Source: Ruoffia halotolerans (GTDB lineage: Bacteria > Bacillota > Bacilli > Lactobacillales > Aerococcaceae). Taken from it: a stretch of DNA of 64,000 bases. Where the stretch lies: positions 62,001 to 126,000 of the forward strand of contig NZ_JACAOA010000001.1 in NCBI RefSeq assembly GCF_014049385.1. Direction: 5' to 3'. Made by a program: the position numbers and the translations under genes. The notes under the pieces are model-generated. The model was not told the origin of the DNA and did no database searches. It saw only the letters and a program-made list of their open reading frames with translations. This document shows, piece by piece, positions 46,053 through 55,475 of this stretch (its first letter is position 1; each line of letters starts with the position of its first letter).

Positions 46053-46332
46053 CTATCCCCTTTCTTGAATAACTCACAAATACTTTTCTAAAGATATCGC
46101 CTACAATTCTGTAATAGCAATATAACGCCTGGTTATTATCTTTATCCACTGTCACATAAAATATGTTTATGAATACTTAAAATATACCATAGTATCAGTA
46201 TATTTCGTGATAATATTAAAAAAGTTCAATTACTTACGCTTTCGAATCCATCTCTTTTAAAAACACGAACACTCTTTAGTAAAAAGATATAACAACTGAC
46301 GTTATCGATTCTTCATGAGTCATAAATACTGC
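46053..46332. other. Spacer, nothing recognised
   Basis: No ORF with a ribosome site, repeat or strong hairpin was seen between the phosphoribosyltransferase pseudogene and the pullulanase terminator. Confidence 0.6.
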
Positions 46333-46384
46333 ACAAAAAACCACTATATTTTTTGCATAGATATATCTAACAAATGTAGTGGTC
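46333..46384 (-). terminator. Terminator of first pullulanase gene
   Basis: CCACTA/TAGTGG with ATTT/AAAT extension, then TTTTTTG on the minus strand. Confidence 0.75.
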
Positions 46385-46402
46385 TGTTCTATAAATGAGT
46401 GA

Positions 46403-48352
46403 TTAGTCGAATTTCTTTAAGACTAAAGTGGTGTAAGAATCGATAAGTACATTATCAATTTCGCCTGTTAAATTGTTATCATCTAGATAAACGCGGCGAT
46501 TATTCACTTTTTTAATATACTCACCTTTTTTAACTGGAACATTTAACATATTTCCTTGAGCATTGAATGTTACAAACAGCTTATAACCGTCACCTCTATA
46601 AGTCAATTGAACAATTTGGTAATCTGCTCTAGTTACTTCAATTCTTTCTTTAATCTCTTCATAAGTTGATAAATGGAATAAAGGTTCTTGGTTTCTTAAT
46701 TTAATAAGATTTTTAACTAACTCGACTGACTCACGATACTCATCTTGTCTTAACCAATCAAGTTTGTTAATTGCATCTGGTTTATTGTAGCTATCTCGGA
46801 TACCATTTTTCGTTCTGAGAAACTCCTGTCCCGCATGAATGAAAGGTATTCCTTGTGATAACAGAATAATTGTCGTCGCTAATTCATGGCGTTTCGTAAT
46901 AGTGTTCTCATCTAAATTCGGATCCGCTGCTCTTAATTTATCATACAAGGTGAAGTTGTCATGCGCTTCAACATATTGTATCACTTGTTGAGGATCGTTG
47001 TATGAACCAAAGTCAACACCGGCCAAGACATTTTGAGCAACTTGTTGTTCCATATGCCAAGCTCCATTAATAAAGCCTCGAGCGGTTGCTTCGAAGTCAT
47101 TTCCTTTTAATGCTTCTCTTAAGCCATCGTTAAATTGCCCGACTCTTGGCATTAATACTGCATTATTATGATTGGCTACCATATTTTCACTTAAGGGTGT
47201 GTATAAATCCCAGCCCTCACCGAAAAGTAAGATACTTGGATCAATTTCATCCAATGCTTTTCGCACGGTATTCATAGTGGTTGTGTCATGGATTCCCATT
47301 AAGTCAAACCGGAAACCATCGATATGATATTCTTTAGCCCAATAAGATACACTGTCAACAATGTACTTGCGCATCATATAACGTTCTGAAGCTGTATCGT
47401 TTCCGACACCCGTTCCATTCGTAAACTGTCCAACGTCATTATATCGGAAAAAGTAACCCGGTACAGTGAGATGAAAACTATGGTTGTCCACTTCATATAC
47501 GTGATTATAAACAACATCCATAATCACTCGCAAGCCCGCATCATGAAAGGCTTGTATCATTTGTTTCATTTCTTTAATTCGTGTAAATGGATCATAAGGA
47601 TTGGTTGAATAAGATCCCTCTGGTGCACCATAATTTTGTGGGTCGTAACCCCAATTATATTCGCGTGGCTTTTCGACGGTCTCATCTACGGTTTGGTAAT
47701 CAAATAAAGGTAAAAACTCCACATGAGTCACACCTAATTCTTTTAAGTAGTCGATACCAGTTGATGAGCCGTTGGGATTCGTTGCATTCTCTTCAATAGC
47801 CCCAAGAAATTTTCCTTTATGAGTGACACCGCTATCCGAGTCTACTGTGAAGTCGCGCAAATGCAGTTCATAAATCACTGCTTTACTAATATCATCCATC
47901 TCGGGCATTCTCTCCCCCCAGTTATCAGGATTCGTTCTGTCCAAATCAACAACAACTGAGCGTTGGCCATTGACAGTCACAGCTCTCGCATATGGATCAT
48001 TTGACGTATTTACTCTTCCATCAAAAAATATTAACCGGTAACGATACGTTAGACCATGATTATCCCCTTCAATTGTATGGGTAAATATCTTATCATCGTT
48101 AGACCGCGCCATTACGATATTTTCTTTTAATACACCATAATGACCATCATAAATTAAAATTTCAACTTGAGATGCGGTTGGAGCCCATAATTTGAATTCA
48201 GTTTTGTCTTTACTATAAATTGCGCCGAGTTTTCCTGGATAATAGTTCCTTTCAACAAAGACTGAATCATGACTAATTTGATTTATAATTGTAGTTAAAT
48301 AATTATAATCATATTTTATTTCACTTTGAGACGTTGGATTATATTGTTTCAT
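46403..48352 (-). CDS. pulA: Type I pullulanase (first copy)
   Basis: 649 aa without signal peptide. Debranching GH13 enzyme cutting alpha-1,6 bonds of glycogen or limit dextrins. An N-terminal CBM48-like region (FKLWAPTASQVEILIYDG, about 53-70) precedes the barrel. The type I pullulanase hallmark YNWGYDP is present, then DVVYNHVYE, DGFRFDLMGIHD (nucleophile), LLFGEGWD (acid/base) and VEAHDN. A cytoplasmic glycogen debranching role fits the glg and mal genes of the window. TTGACA/TATTAT promoter at 48508-48481. Confidence 0.93.
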   Translation of the reverse strand: MKQYNPTSQSEIKYDYNYLTTIINQISHDSVFVERNYYPGKLGAIYSKDKTEFKLWAPTASQVEILIYDGHYGVLKENIVMARSNDDKIFTHTIEGDNHGLTYRYRLIFFDGRVNTSNDPYARAVTVNGQRSVVVDLDRTNPDNWGERMPEMDDISKAVIYELHLRDFTVDSDSGVTHKGKFLGAIEENATNPNGSSTGIDYLKELGVTHVEFLPLFDYQTVDETVEKPREYNWGYDPQNYGAPEGSYSTNPYDPFTRIKEMKQMIQAFHDAGLRVIMDVVYNHVYEVDNHSFHLTVPGYFFRYNDVGQFTNGTGVGNDTASERYMMRKYIVDSVSYWAKEYHIDGFRFDLMGIHDTTTMNTVRKALDEIDPSILLFGEGWDLYTPLSENMVANHNNAVLMPRVGQFNDGLREALKGNDFEATARGFINGAWHMEQQVAQNVLAGVDFGSYNDPQQVIQYVEAHDNFTLYDKLRAADPNLDENTITKRHELATTIILLSQGIPFIHAGQEFLRTKNGIRDSYNKPDAINKLDWLRQDEYRESVELVKNLIKLRNQEPLFHLSTYEEIKERIEVTRADYQIVQLTYRGDGYKLFVTFNAQGNMLNVPVKKGEYIKKVNNRRVYLDDNNLTGEIDNVLIDSYTTLVLKKFD

Positions 48353-48480
48353 TAAATTACTCCTATAATTTCTTTCTTATCAGGCAAAAGTTTCAGTTGG
48401 TTTAATTCATCTCAATTATCTTAATTTATGTTAGTTTGTGGGTGATTTTTGGGCGATATATTTTTAATCATAGTTAGTAT

Positions 48481-48508
48481 ATAATACACAAAATATAAAT
48501 TCTGTCAA
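48481..48508 (-). promoter_or_regulatory. Promoter of first pullulanase
   Basis: Minus strand TTGACA (48508-48503), 16 bases, TATTAT (48486-48481), giving a leader of about 120 bases. Confidence 0.65.
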
Positions 48509-48510
48509 AA

Positions 48511-48547
48511 CAAAGACCTCTTAAAAGATAGTTATCTTCTAAGAGGC
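48511..48547 (-). terminator. Hairpin after DUF402 gene
   Basis: GCCTCTTA/TAAAAGAGG-type stem with an inner AGATA/TATCT; partial T-run on the minus strand. It abuts the pullulanase promoter. Confidence 0.6.
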
Positions 48548-48626
48548 TCAGTATCGTGGGATATCATCGCATATCGCTCTTTCAATGGCGATTCAATAAT
48601 CTCCCGTTAAGCGAATTCACTACTAT

Positions 48627-49178
48627 TTAGTTATTATTTATTTTGTTGCGATGTGTTAGTTGACAATAACGTTCATACCAAATATCAATAAATTCTTGAG
48701 AGAATGGTCCGCGACCTTCGTCAATCCATCTCACTAATTCTTGTATTTGGTATTTGATAATGCGATCTATCTCATCTGAATAATGATACCGACGCCCATG
48801 TATTTCATATTCATCTAAATCCAATAAACGTTTCTCCCCATCTGGAAAAACTTTGATATCTAAATCATAATCAATATATTTCAAGGCTTCGTTATCCATC
48901 ACATATGGTGAGGCTAAGTTACAGTAATATGTAACACCTCGTTTACGTAACATTGCGATGATATTGAACCAAAAATGCTTATGATAGTAGACGAGTGCAA
49001 CTTCACGTGTAACCCATCTACGCCCATCTGATTCGACAACCAATGTATGATCATTACAACCAATAATTGATTGCTCACTAGTTTTTAAGACCATATTATC
49101 GCGCCATGTCCTGTGCAACGATCCATCGTGTTTATAACTTTTAATAGTGATGAATTCACCTTCTTTCGGTTGTTTCAT
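48627..49178 (-). CDS. DUF402 protein (nucleoside tri-/diphosphate phosphatase-like)
   Basis: 183 aa. The DUF402 fold: [58 protein letters not shown] and [24 protein letters not shown]. The conserved Asp/Glu cluster matches the metal-dependent nucleotide phosphatases of staphylococci and bacilli (YgaC/Ntdp group). The start may be the GTG at 49181 or the ATG at 49178; GTGGG is the only ribosome-site candidate. Confidence 0.85.
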   Translation of the reverse strand: MKQPKEGEFITIKSYKHDGSLHRTWRDNMVLKTSEQSIIGCNDHTLVVESDGRRWVTREVALVYYHKHFWFNIIAMLRKRGVTYYCNLASPYVMDNEALKYIDYDLDIKVFPDGEKRLLDLDEYEIHGRRYHYSDEIDRIIKYQIQELVRWIDEGRGPFSQEFIDIWYERYCQLTHRNKINNN

Positions 49179-49181
49179 CAC

Positions 49182-49465
49182 TTAACCCACTTTCAATATA
49201 ATATAATACGTTCCAGTCTATCGACTGTATGGTTATTCTCGATTATTATAACATAATACTTACACTTGTGTTACAAAATGATTTAAGTATTGACGTTTTA
49301 TATAAAAAGTTGATTTGATTTATAATTTATCACTGTAGTCACTGCTTTATTGATTGGTAATTTTGGTTTAGTATGTTAATTTCCCTTGTCACCTCATGAC
49401 ATGTCCTGTTAACCCAGAAATCCGCATTCGTCTCCCTCACGACGCACACCCAACTACCACACCCA
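49182..49465. other. Spacer containing third copy of the intergenic repeat
   Basis: TGACAAGGGAAATT on the minus strand at 49391-49378, preceded by AACAGG and an inverted TGTCA/TGACA. No ORF is recognised. The sequence from 49415 to 49465 is more GC-rich than its surroundings. Confidence 0.5.
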
Positions 49466-49514
49466 TCAAAAAAAACTTACTACATATGATTTCTCATACA
49501 TAGTAAGGTTTATT
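49466..49514 (-). terminator. Terminator of ABC exporter operon
   Basis: AAACCTTACTA/TAGTAAGTTT-type stem with T-run on the minus strand, right after the stop codon. Confidence 0.82.
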
Positions 49515-49515
49515 T

Positions 49516-51270
49516 TTATTGCTCGGGCGAGCGAGATGATTGCATTGTATAATACAAGCCGCGTGCCTTCATTAAGGTATCGTGGTTTCCTTGTTCAACG
49601 ATGGAACCATCTTTCATAACTAATATCATATCCGCATTCATGATTGTTGATAAGCGGTGGGCGATAATAAAACTCGTGCGCCCTCTCATCAAGCGATCAA
49701 ACGCTTCTTGAATTAGAATTTCCGTTCTTGTATCAATAGACGACGTTGCTTCATCTAGAATTAACATTGTCGGAATTGAAACAAAAATTCGCGCGATTGA
49801 TAGTAACTGTTGTTGGCCCGTTGATAACCCAGCACCACCACTTGTTAAGATTGTGTCATATCCATCTGGTAACAATTCAATGAAACGATGGGCGTGAGCT
49901 GCTTTGGCTGCTTTCACGACTTCAGCTCGAGAAGCAGTTGGGTGACCGTAGGCGATATTGTCGTGAATTGTTCCACCTTTTAGCCAAGTTTCTTGTAGTA
50001 CCATCCCAAATTGCTTTCTAACGGATTCGCGAGTAAAGTCGGTAATTGGTTCATTATCAATTAAAATTTGTCCTTGATCTAAGTCATAAAAACGCATCAG
50101 TAAATTAATTAAAGTTGATTTACCTGCGCCCGTTGGTCCAACAATTGCCACCGTATCACCTGCTTTAACTGATAAAGTCAGGTCAGTAATTAACTCTTTA
50201 TCTTTTGTATAGCTAAATGAAGCACGATTAAAGTTTACTTTTCCATCGACATTACTTGAATCAATCAATCTATGTCCAGTTTCTACCTCTTCTGACTGAT
50301 CGATAATTGTATATAGTCGATCCGCACAAGCCAGAGCACTTTGAATTTCCGCGAGCACATTTGAAATGTCGTTAAATGGCTTCGTATATTGGTTCGCATA
50401 ATTTAAAAATGTCGTTAATTCCCCTACAGTGAATGTTCCATTTACAATTCGAACGGCTCCTAAAAAAGTTAACGCTGCGTATATCAAAGCATTAATAAAA
50501 CGCGTTCCTGGGTTAATTGTCGACGAGTAAAAAATTGCCCATTTAGACTTTTCACTATAATCAGCATTGAGTTTAGTAAAAATTTCCGTCGCTTCTTCTT
50601 GAGAATTAAACAACCTAACAATATCAGCTTGTTGAATATTTTCCTCGATAAAATCCGCCTGTTCCCCACGTGCCTTCGTTTGTTGTCGGAAGAGCGAGTA
50701 ACTTTTCTTAGCAATAAAGCGGGAGATGAATAACGAAATCGGCGTTAACACAACAACAAGTAACATCATGGTTAAATCAAGTTGTGCCATCGTAAAGATG
50801 GTGATGAAAATAGTTAAAATTCCAATAAAGAATTGGTTGAATATCATTATCAATCCGTCACCTAATTGCTCGGTATCTGTTGTAACTCGACTCACCAAAT
50901 CTCCGGTACTGCGTTGATCTATAAAATTTAATGACAATGAGTGAACTTTTTCAAGCACTCGGTTACGAAGCGATTCAATTACTTCATATGTAATTTTGTT
51001 GAATAAAATTGGATTAACCCATTGAACAATCGCATTGAGTCCAATCACAATCCCCATATTCATAAGGGTTTGTAACAAGACATCAAAGTTCACTTGTCCT
51101 TCACCAATCGTCTGGTTCACGGCTTGTCCAATTAAAATTGGGAGGTAAACAGTCAATCCTACTTGGATAACTGTTGATATTAACGATAGAACAACAAGCA
51201 ATTTGTGTCCTGATAAATCAGAGAATAATCGATTCAAAATACTCGAACTGCTCTTATTAGTGTTCTCCAT
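49516..51270 (-). CDS. ABC multidrug exporter subunit (LmrD/EfrB-type half)
   Basis: 584 aa: six membrane segments (about 20-320) then an ATPase domain. Walker A GPTGAGKST, Walker B MLILDEATSSID with the catalytic Glu, H-loop AHRLST. The signature motif is LSTGQQQLLS rather than LSGGQ. With the preceding gene it forms a heterodimer with one degenerate ATP site, as in LmrCD, BmrCD and EfrAB. Start overlaps the stop of the partner by one base (TAATG). The substrate is unknown. Confidence 0.9.
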   Translation of the reverse strand: MENTNKSSSSILNRLFSDLSGHKLLVVLSLISTVIQVGLTVYLPILIGQAVNQTIGEGQVNFDVLLQTLMNMGIVIGLNAIVQWVNPILFNKITYEVIESLRNRVLEKVHSLSLNFIDQRSTGDLVSRVTTDTEQLGDGLIMIFNQFFIGILTIFITIFTMAQLDLTMMLLVVVLTPISLFISRFIAKKSYSLFRQQTKARGEQADFIEENIQQADIVRLFNSQEEATEIFTKLNADYSEKSKWAIFYSSTINPGTRFINALIYAALTFLGAVRIVNGTFTVGELTTFLNYANQYTKPFNDISNVLAEIQSALACADRLYTIIDQSEEVETGHRLIDSSNVDGKVNFNRASFSYTKDKELITDLTLSVKAGDTVAIVGPTGAGKSTLINLLMRFYDLDQGQILIDNEPITDFTRESVRKQFGMVLQETWLKGGTIHDNIAYGHPTASRAEVVKAAKAAHAHRFIELLPDGYDTILTSGGAGLSTGQQQLLSIARIFVSIPTMLILDEATSSIDTRTEILIQEAFDRLMRGRTSFIIAHRLSTIMNADMILVMKDGSIVEQGNHDTLMKARGLYYTMQSSRSPEQ

Positions 51271-53000
51271 TATCTACTACCTCCTTCACATTTTGCGATT
51301 GGTAAAATCTCTTGGTACACGGGGTTATTTGCTAGTAACTCATCGTGGGTAGCATAACCAATTTGACTTCCTTCTTCTAAGACCACGATATTATTAGCTT
51401 GTTGTAAACTATGTGTTCTTTGAGAAATCATTATAATCGTACGGTCGTTATACTTTTCTTTCAATGTTTTTTGAAAATTTGCTTCAGTAACATAATCCAA
51501 TGCACTTGTTGAATCATCAAAGATTAATAATGATGACGGTTTAATTAGTGATCGTGCAATCGTTAGACGTTGTCTTTGACCACCAGAGAAATTACGTCCA
51601 AAAGTAGCGACTTCTTTATCTAAACCTTCTGGATATGAGCGAACAAAGTCCAATGCTTGCGCATCTTCTAGTGCTTGCCACATCATCTTTTCCGTCGCTT
51701 CAGGATTTCCTAATAATAAGTTACTTCGAATTGTTCCTTTAAATAAGGCTACATTACTTGGAACAACACTTATATTCTCTCTTAAGGCACGTCTTGAATC
51801 CGTATTAAAGTATTCTTCTTGGAAGAAAACGCCACCCTCTTGGGCATCGTAAGTTTTTGTAATTAATTGAAGTAAGGTTGATTTACCAGAACCAGTACTA
51901 CCGATAATCCCAACAAAATCGCCCTCTTTAATTGAGAAATCAATATTTGATAGCGATGGTTTCGTTGCATTCGGGTATGTAAAAGTCACATCTTGAAAAC
52001 TTAAAACTGTATGCTTCTCTTCATTTTGCTGGCTACTATTCTCAAACTCTTCAGATTCTAGTGGTTGTTCAAAGACAGTCACTACACGTTTAGCACTTGA
52101 GTATGCTCGATTTAATTGTGTAATGACTAATGCAATCTTCACTAATTCCACTAAGATAGCTAATAAATAATTCACTAAAGCGACTAGCTGACCTTGGGTC
52201 AATGATCCGGAATTAATAAAATTACCACCTTGCCAAAGGACAATAATTAAAGCAACATTCACCACTATATAAGTGAGTGGATTAGTGAAGGCATTAATGA
52301 AACCTACACGTATTTGGTCTGTAGTGACGTTTTTATTTTGAGCTTTAAATTCATTCACTTCACGGTCTTTTTGTTGAAAAGCGCGGATTACTCGCATGCC
52401 CTTCATTTGTTCTTGTGTTAATGTCACTAACAAATCAAATTGCTCTCGTATTTGTGTATATAATGGATTTGCTAAATAAATAATGGCACCTACTACAACA
52501 AATAAAATGGCAATCATAGCTAAAAATATAAGTGTCATTCGTCCATCAATTTGTGCGGCCATAATTAAAGAACCGAATACAATAAAAGGTGAACGAAGGA
52601 ATAAGCGGAAAAATGTATTCAATCCACTTTGAATTTTGAACGTATCACTTGTTAATCGAGTGACGATACTCCCTGGAGAAATCGTTCCATACACTTCTTT
52701 TGGTAATTGTAAAACAAATTCAAATAAATCATTGGTTAAATTTTCAGCAAAACCTACAGCTGCTTTTGCTGATAGAAACTGTGCTGTAATTGAAAAGGCT
52801 AGTCCTGCTGCAGCAATACCAAACATCACCAAAATATATTTGATTATATTCGTCACATCTCCTGTTGGAATGGCAACGTCAATAATTAATGCTACAATCA
52901 TTGGGACTAGCAATTCTAAAACTGCTTCGACTAACTTCATTAAAGGTCCGAAGATACTACTAAGCCTGTGGCCTTCAAAATATCTAAATAATCTACTCAT
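51270..53000 (-). CDS. ABC multidrug exporter subunit (LmrC/EfrA-type half)
   Basis: 576 aa with an N-terminal six-helix exporter domain and ATPase domain. Walker A GSTGSGKST, signature NFSGGQRQRLTIARS, Walker B LLIFDDSTSALD with Asp where Glu is normal, and SQRTHS in place of the H-loop histidine. So this half supplies the degenerate catalytic residues and the good signature motif. First gene of the exporter pair. It follows mutY by 20 bases on the same strand. Confidence 0.9.
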   Translation of the reverse strand: MSRLFRYFEGHRLSSIFGPLMKLVEAVLELLVPMIVALIIDVAIPTGDVTNIIKYILVMFGIAAAGLAFSITAQFLSAKAAVGFAENLTNDLFEFVLQLPKEVYGTISPGSIVTRLTSDTFKIQSGLNTFFRLFLRSPFIVFGSLIMAAQIDGRMTLIFLAMIAILFVVVGAIIYLANPLYTQIREQFDLLVTLTQEQMKGMRVIRAFQQKDREVNEFKAQNKNVTTDQIRVGFINAFTNPLTYIVVNVALIIVLWQGGNFINSGSLTQGQLVALVNYLLAILVELVKIALVITQLNRAYSSAKRVVTVFEQPLESEEFENSSQQNEEKHTVLSFQDVTFTYPNATKPSLSNIDFSIKEGDFVGIIGSTGSGKSTLLQLITKTYDAQEGGVFFQEEYFNTDSRRALRENISVVPSNVALFKGTIRSNLLLGNPEATEKMMWQALEDAQALDFVRSYPEGLDKEVATFGRNFSGGQRQRLTIARSLIKPSSLLIFDDSTSALDYVTEANFQKTLKEKYNDRTIIMISQRTHSLQQANNIVVLEEGSQIGYATHDELLANNPVYQEILPIAKCEGGSR

Positions 53001-53020
53001 ATTATTCCTCTACTTTTTCT

Positions 53021-54205
53021 TTATTCTCGATCTGATACGATACTATTAAACAATTTTTGTTGTAAAGTTGATACTGGTAGGGATTCTAGCGCTTGAATGC
53101 TTACCCATTTGAAATCTTCCTCACTCAAATCCGGTGCCCCATCTAATAAAAACGGAATCACTTGTACTTGCCAAATCCGATGTGAGAATACATGCTTCAC
53201 TTTGGCAAATGTTGGTAGAAGTTCAAAGCCTTCTTCTTCCTCCATTATCAATGATCGGTCTAGCTTCAGTTCGCCGACATCAATGCTCTCATCTAAATGG
53301 TCCACTAAAGGTTCTATCAATTCCGAACTCGTTGCGCCTTCCATAACTACATTCACTTCAACCATTGGGAAATGCCACAGACCCGTTAAAAGTTCTTTGT
53401 CATTATGTTTGCGCATTAACCATTCACCTTTTTGATTCCTTATCGCATAAGCGATTCGGTGGTGTTTGGTTGCTTTTGTTTTCTTTTTCTTTACTGGGTA
53501 AAGATGACTCGTATTATTCTGATAAGATTGATCAAATTCTTTGATTGGACTATCTTCAGGTTGGTAATTGGTTGGTGTCATAATCGTTGCACCGATATCC
53601 ATCAAGGCTTGGTTAAAGTCACCTGGCCTTTCCGGATCAATTAACTGATATAAGATTCCAGTGAATTCATTTTTCGTCTTATTTAAAGTGATATCACGGT
53701 CTATTTCAAATAAGCGAGCTACAATCCGCATTAAGTTACCATCTAACGCTGGTTCTGGAAGATTAAACGCAATACTACCAATTGCACCGGCGGTATATGG
53801 GCCGATACCTTTCAAAGAAAGCAAGCCTTCCAACGTATTAGGCATCTCACCGTTAAAGTCAGCCATCACTTGTTGAGCTGCAAATTGCATATTACGAACA
53901 CGTGAATAATAGCCTAAACCTTGCCAGAGACCCATTAATTCAGACTCCTCCACTTCGGCTAAATCTTTAATTGTGGGGAGCTCTTTAATAAACCGTTCGT
54001 AATATGGAATAACTGTATTAACTTGTGTTTGTTGCAACATAATCTCACTAATCCAAATATAGTAAGGGTTCTTTGTTTGTCGCCAAGGTAAGTCTCTTTT
54101 GTTCGCATCATACCAATCTAATAATTGAGTTTGGAATGTTTTTATCTTTTTTTCATCCCAATTGATCGGATACTGTTCGATTAACTTTTGTCTTTTGTTC
54201 GTCAT
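53021..54205 (-). CDS. mutY: Adenine DNA glycosylase MutY without iron-sulfur ligands
   Basis: 394 aa. It removes adenine mispaired with 8-oxoguanine. The HhH-GPD domain is intact: SEIMLQQTQV with E54, LKGIGPYTAGAIGSIAF (hairpin), ALDGNLMRI with D155. The C-terminal NUDIX-like domain (from about 245: HHRIAYAIRNQKGEWLMRKH, LLTGLWHFPMVE) recognises 8-oxoG. Residues 205-226 (GATIMTPTNYQPEDSPIKEF), where MutY normally has four cysteines holding a 4Fe-4S cluster, contain none. Clusterless MutY proteins are known from Lactobacillales. It lies 12 bases after recX. Confidence 0.93.
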   Translation of the reverse strand: MTNKRQKLIEQYPINWDEKKIKTFQTQLLDWYDANKRDLPWRQTKNPYYIWISEIMLQQTQVNTVIPYYERFIKELPTIKDLAEVEESELMGLWQGLGYYSRVRNMQFAAQQVMADFNGEMPNTLEGLLSLKGIGPYTAGAIGSIAFNLPEPALDGNLMRIVARLFEIDRDITLNKTKNEFTGILYQLIDPERPGDFNQALMDIGATIMTPTNYQPEDSPIKEFDQSYQNNTSHLYPVKKKKTKATKHHRIAYAIRNQKGEWLMRKHNDKELLTGLWHFPMVEVNVVMEGATSSELIEPLVDHLDESIDVGELKLDRSLIMEEEEGFELLPTFAKVKHVFSHRIWQVQVIPFLLDGAPDLSEEDFKWVSIQALESLPVSTLQQKLFNSIVSDRE

Positions 54206-54217
54206 TTAATCCACTTT

Positions 54218-55066
54218 CTATTCATTCTTTTCCAATTCGGCTTCATTATCTTCAAGCCAATTTTTAATCATTTCATAGTCAAAGCCTTTACCTAACAGAC
54301 TTTGTATCATTTTTTGTTTTAAATCATAGCCACTAAAACGGCGCTGATGTTTTCTTAAATATTTGTCGGCTTCTTTTTCTAACATGTCTTCTTGATCATC
54401 TTCAGCGTCGTCAAAGGTCAATTCGCTCATATGTTGATTCACTAAATCTTTGTCAAAGCCTTTGGTAAGTAAATGAGTATATAATTTACTGCGCATCATT
54501 TTTGGTGGCAGTGATTTTTTAGTTCGGATGAATTTCTCAATTAGCGCTTGAATATTTTCACTTTGTTCTTCTTCTGGGTACTCGTCCATTGCATCAAGAA
54601 TAGTCATTTCATTGATCCCCTTTTTAACTTTCAATTCATTTTGAATAATGTTTGGTCCCTTAGACTTTAGTGTGTAGTTTGTGCGGACATAACTTTTGGC
54701 ATATTCCAAATCATTTAAATAGCCTTGTCGAATTAAACGGTCAAGGGTATTTTCTATCACTTCTTCTGAAGATGCGGTTGAATTCTCTTCTTTTTCTTTT
54801 TTATCTTTTTGCTTATGTAAATAGTCGCGCATTTCTTTGATGGAACGCATTCCATAAGATAAATAATTAATTGCAGCAGAGTATAATTTATGATCATTCT
54901 CAGCTGATTTAATCTTATCTAATAATTTTTGATCCACTTCTTGGTCTTTACGCAAAGCGTATTCGATTAGAATTTCTTGATCGACACCAATAAAAAACTC
55001 GTCATCAACGAAGATTGAATAACGATTTGCTTGTTTCTGTTGTTGTGCAATTTTTGTGATTTTCAT
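54218..55066 (-). CDS. recX: RecA regulatory protein RecX
   Basis: 282 aa, the longer form typical of Lactobacillales. Three-helix repeats: YLSYGMRSIKEMRDYLHKQK, LIRQGYLNDLEYAKSYVRTN and LLTKGFDKDLVNQHMSEL, ending LLGKGFDYEMIKNWLEDNEA. It inhibits or tunes RecA filaments. Lysine- and glutamate-rich linkers lie near residues 84-100 and 205-225. It sits between a small hypothetical gene and mutY in one unit devoted to DNA repair. Confidence 0.9.
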   Translation of the reverse strand: MKITKIAQQQKQANRYSIFVDDEFFIGVDQEILIEYALRKDQEVDQKLLDKIKSAENDHKLYSAAINYLSYGMRSIKEMRDYLHKQKDKKEKEENSTASSEEVIENTLDRLIRQGYLNDLEYAKSYVRTNYTLKSKGPNIIQNELKVKKGINEMTILDAMDEYPEEEQSENIQALIEKFIRTKKSLPPKMMRSKLYTHLLTKGFDKDLVNQHMSELTFDDAEDDQEDMLEKEADKYLRKHQRRFSGYDLKQKMIQSLLGKGFDYEMIKNWLEDNEAELEKNE

Positions 55067-55081
55067 ACGTCTTACCTCACT

Positions 55082-55360
55082 CTACTTTCTTTTATTCGAT
55101 AAGGTATATTGGTACTCATACATAAATGGGTTTGTTTCAATAAATTTATAAATAAATTCAAGTTGTTTTTTAATCGAATAGTTATGTCGTTCCATTTCCA
55201 TTGAATAATTGTGGAGAACTTTTTGAAAGTTTGTACATTCTCTATCATATTTAAAATATAATTGATATAATGGCTTGTCCTTATCATCAATGGATATGTA
55301 AATGGTATTGGCATCTTTGCATTCAAAGGCAAATACTAAATATATAAATAACAATGTCAT
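55082..55360 (-). CDS. Small hypothetical protein upstream of recX
   Basis: 92 aa. The N-terminus MTLLFIYLVFAFECKDAN is hydrophobic and could be a signal or anchor; the rest is hydrophilic and tyrosine-rich (FKYDRECTNFQKVL; RHNYSIKKQLEFIYKFIETN). AAGGAG stands 7 bases before the ATG, and the stop is 15 bases from recX, which supports a real gene. I recognise no family. A second long frame (55072-55332) overlaps it but has no ribosome site. Confidence 0.6.
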   Translation of the reverse strand: MTLLFIYLVFAFECKDANTIYISIDDKDKPLYQLYFKYDRECTNFQKVLHNYSMEMERHNYSIKKQLEFIYKFIETNPFMYEYQYTLSNKRK

Positions 55361-55475
55361 GAAATCACTCCTTATTAAAATTTATTCATATTTAAATAGT
55401 GATTACTCATTTTCTATGTTACCATATTTTGAATGTCTCTTAACGAATTATTAAAAAAAGGTGGGTAATATCTTT

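Noticed and set aside
53097-53435. 112-codon plus-strand ORF inside mutY
   Set aside because: Serine-rich antisense frame without ribosome site; mutY coding is certain.
55072-55332. 86-codon minus-strand ORF overlapping the gene upstream of recX
   Set aside because: No ribosome site; the overlapping 92-codon frame has one at good spacing.
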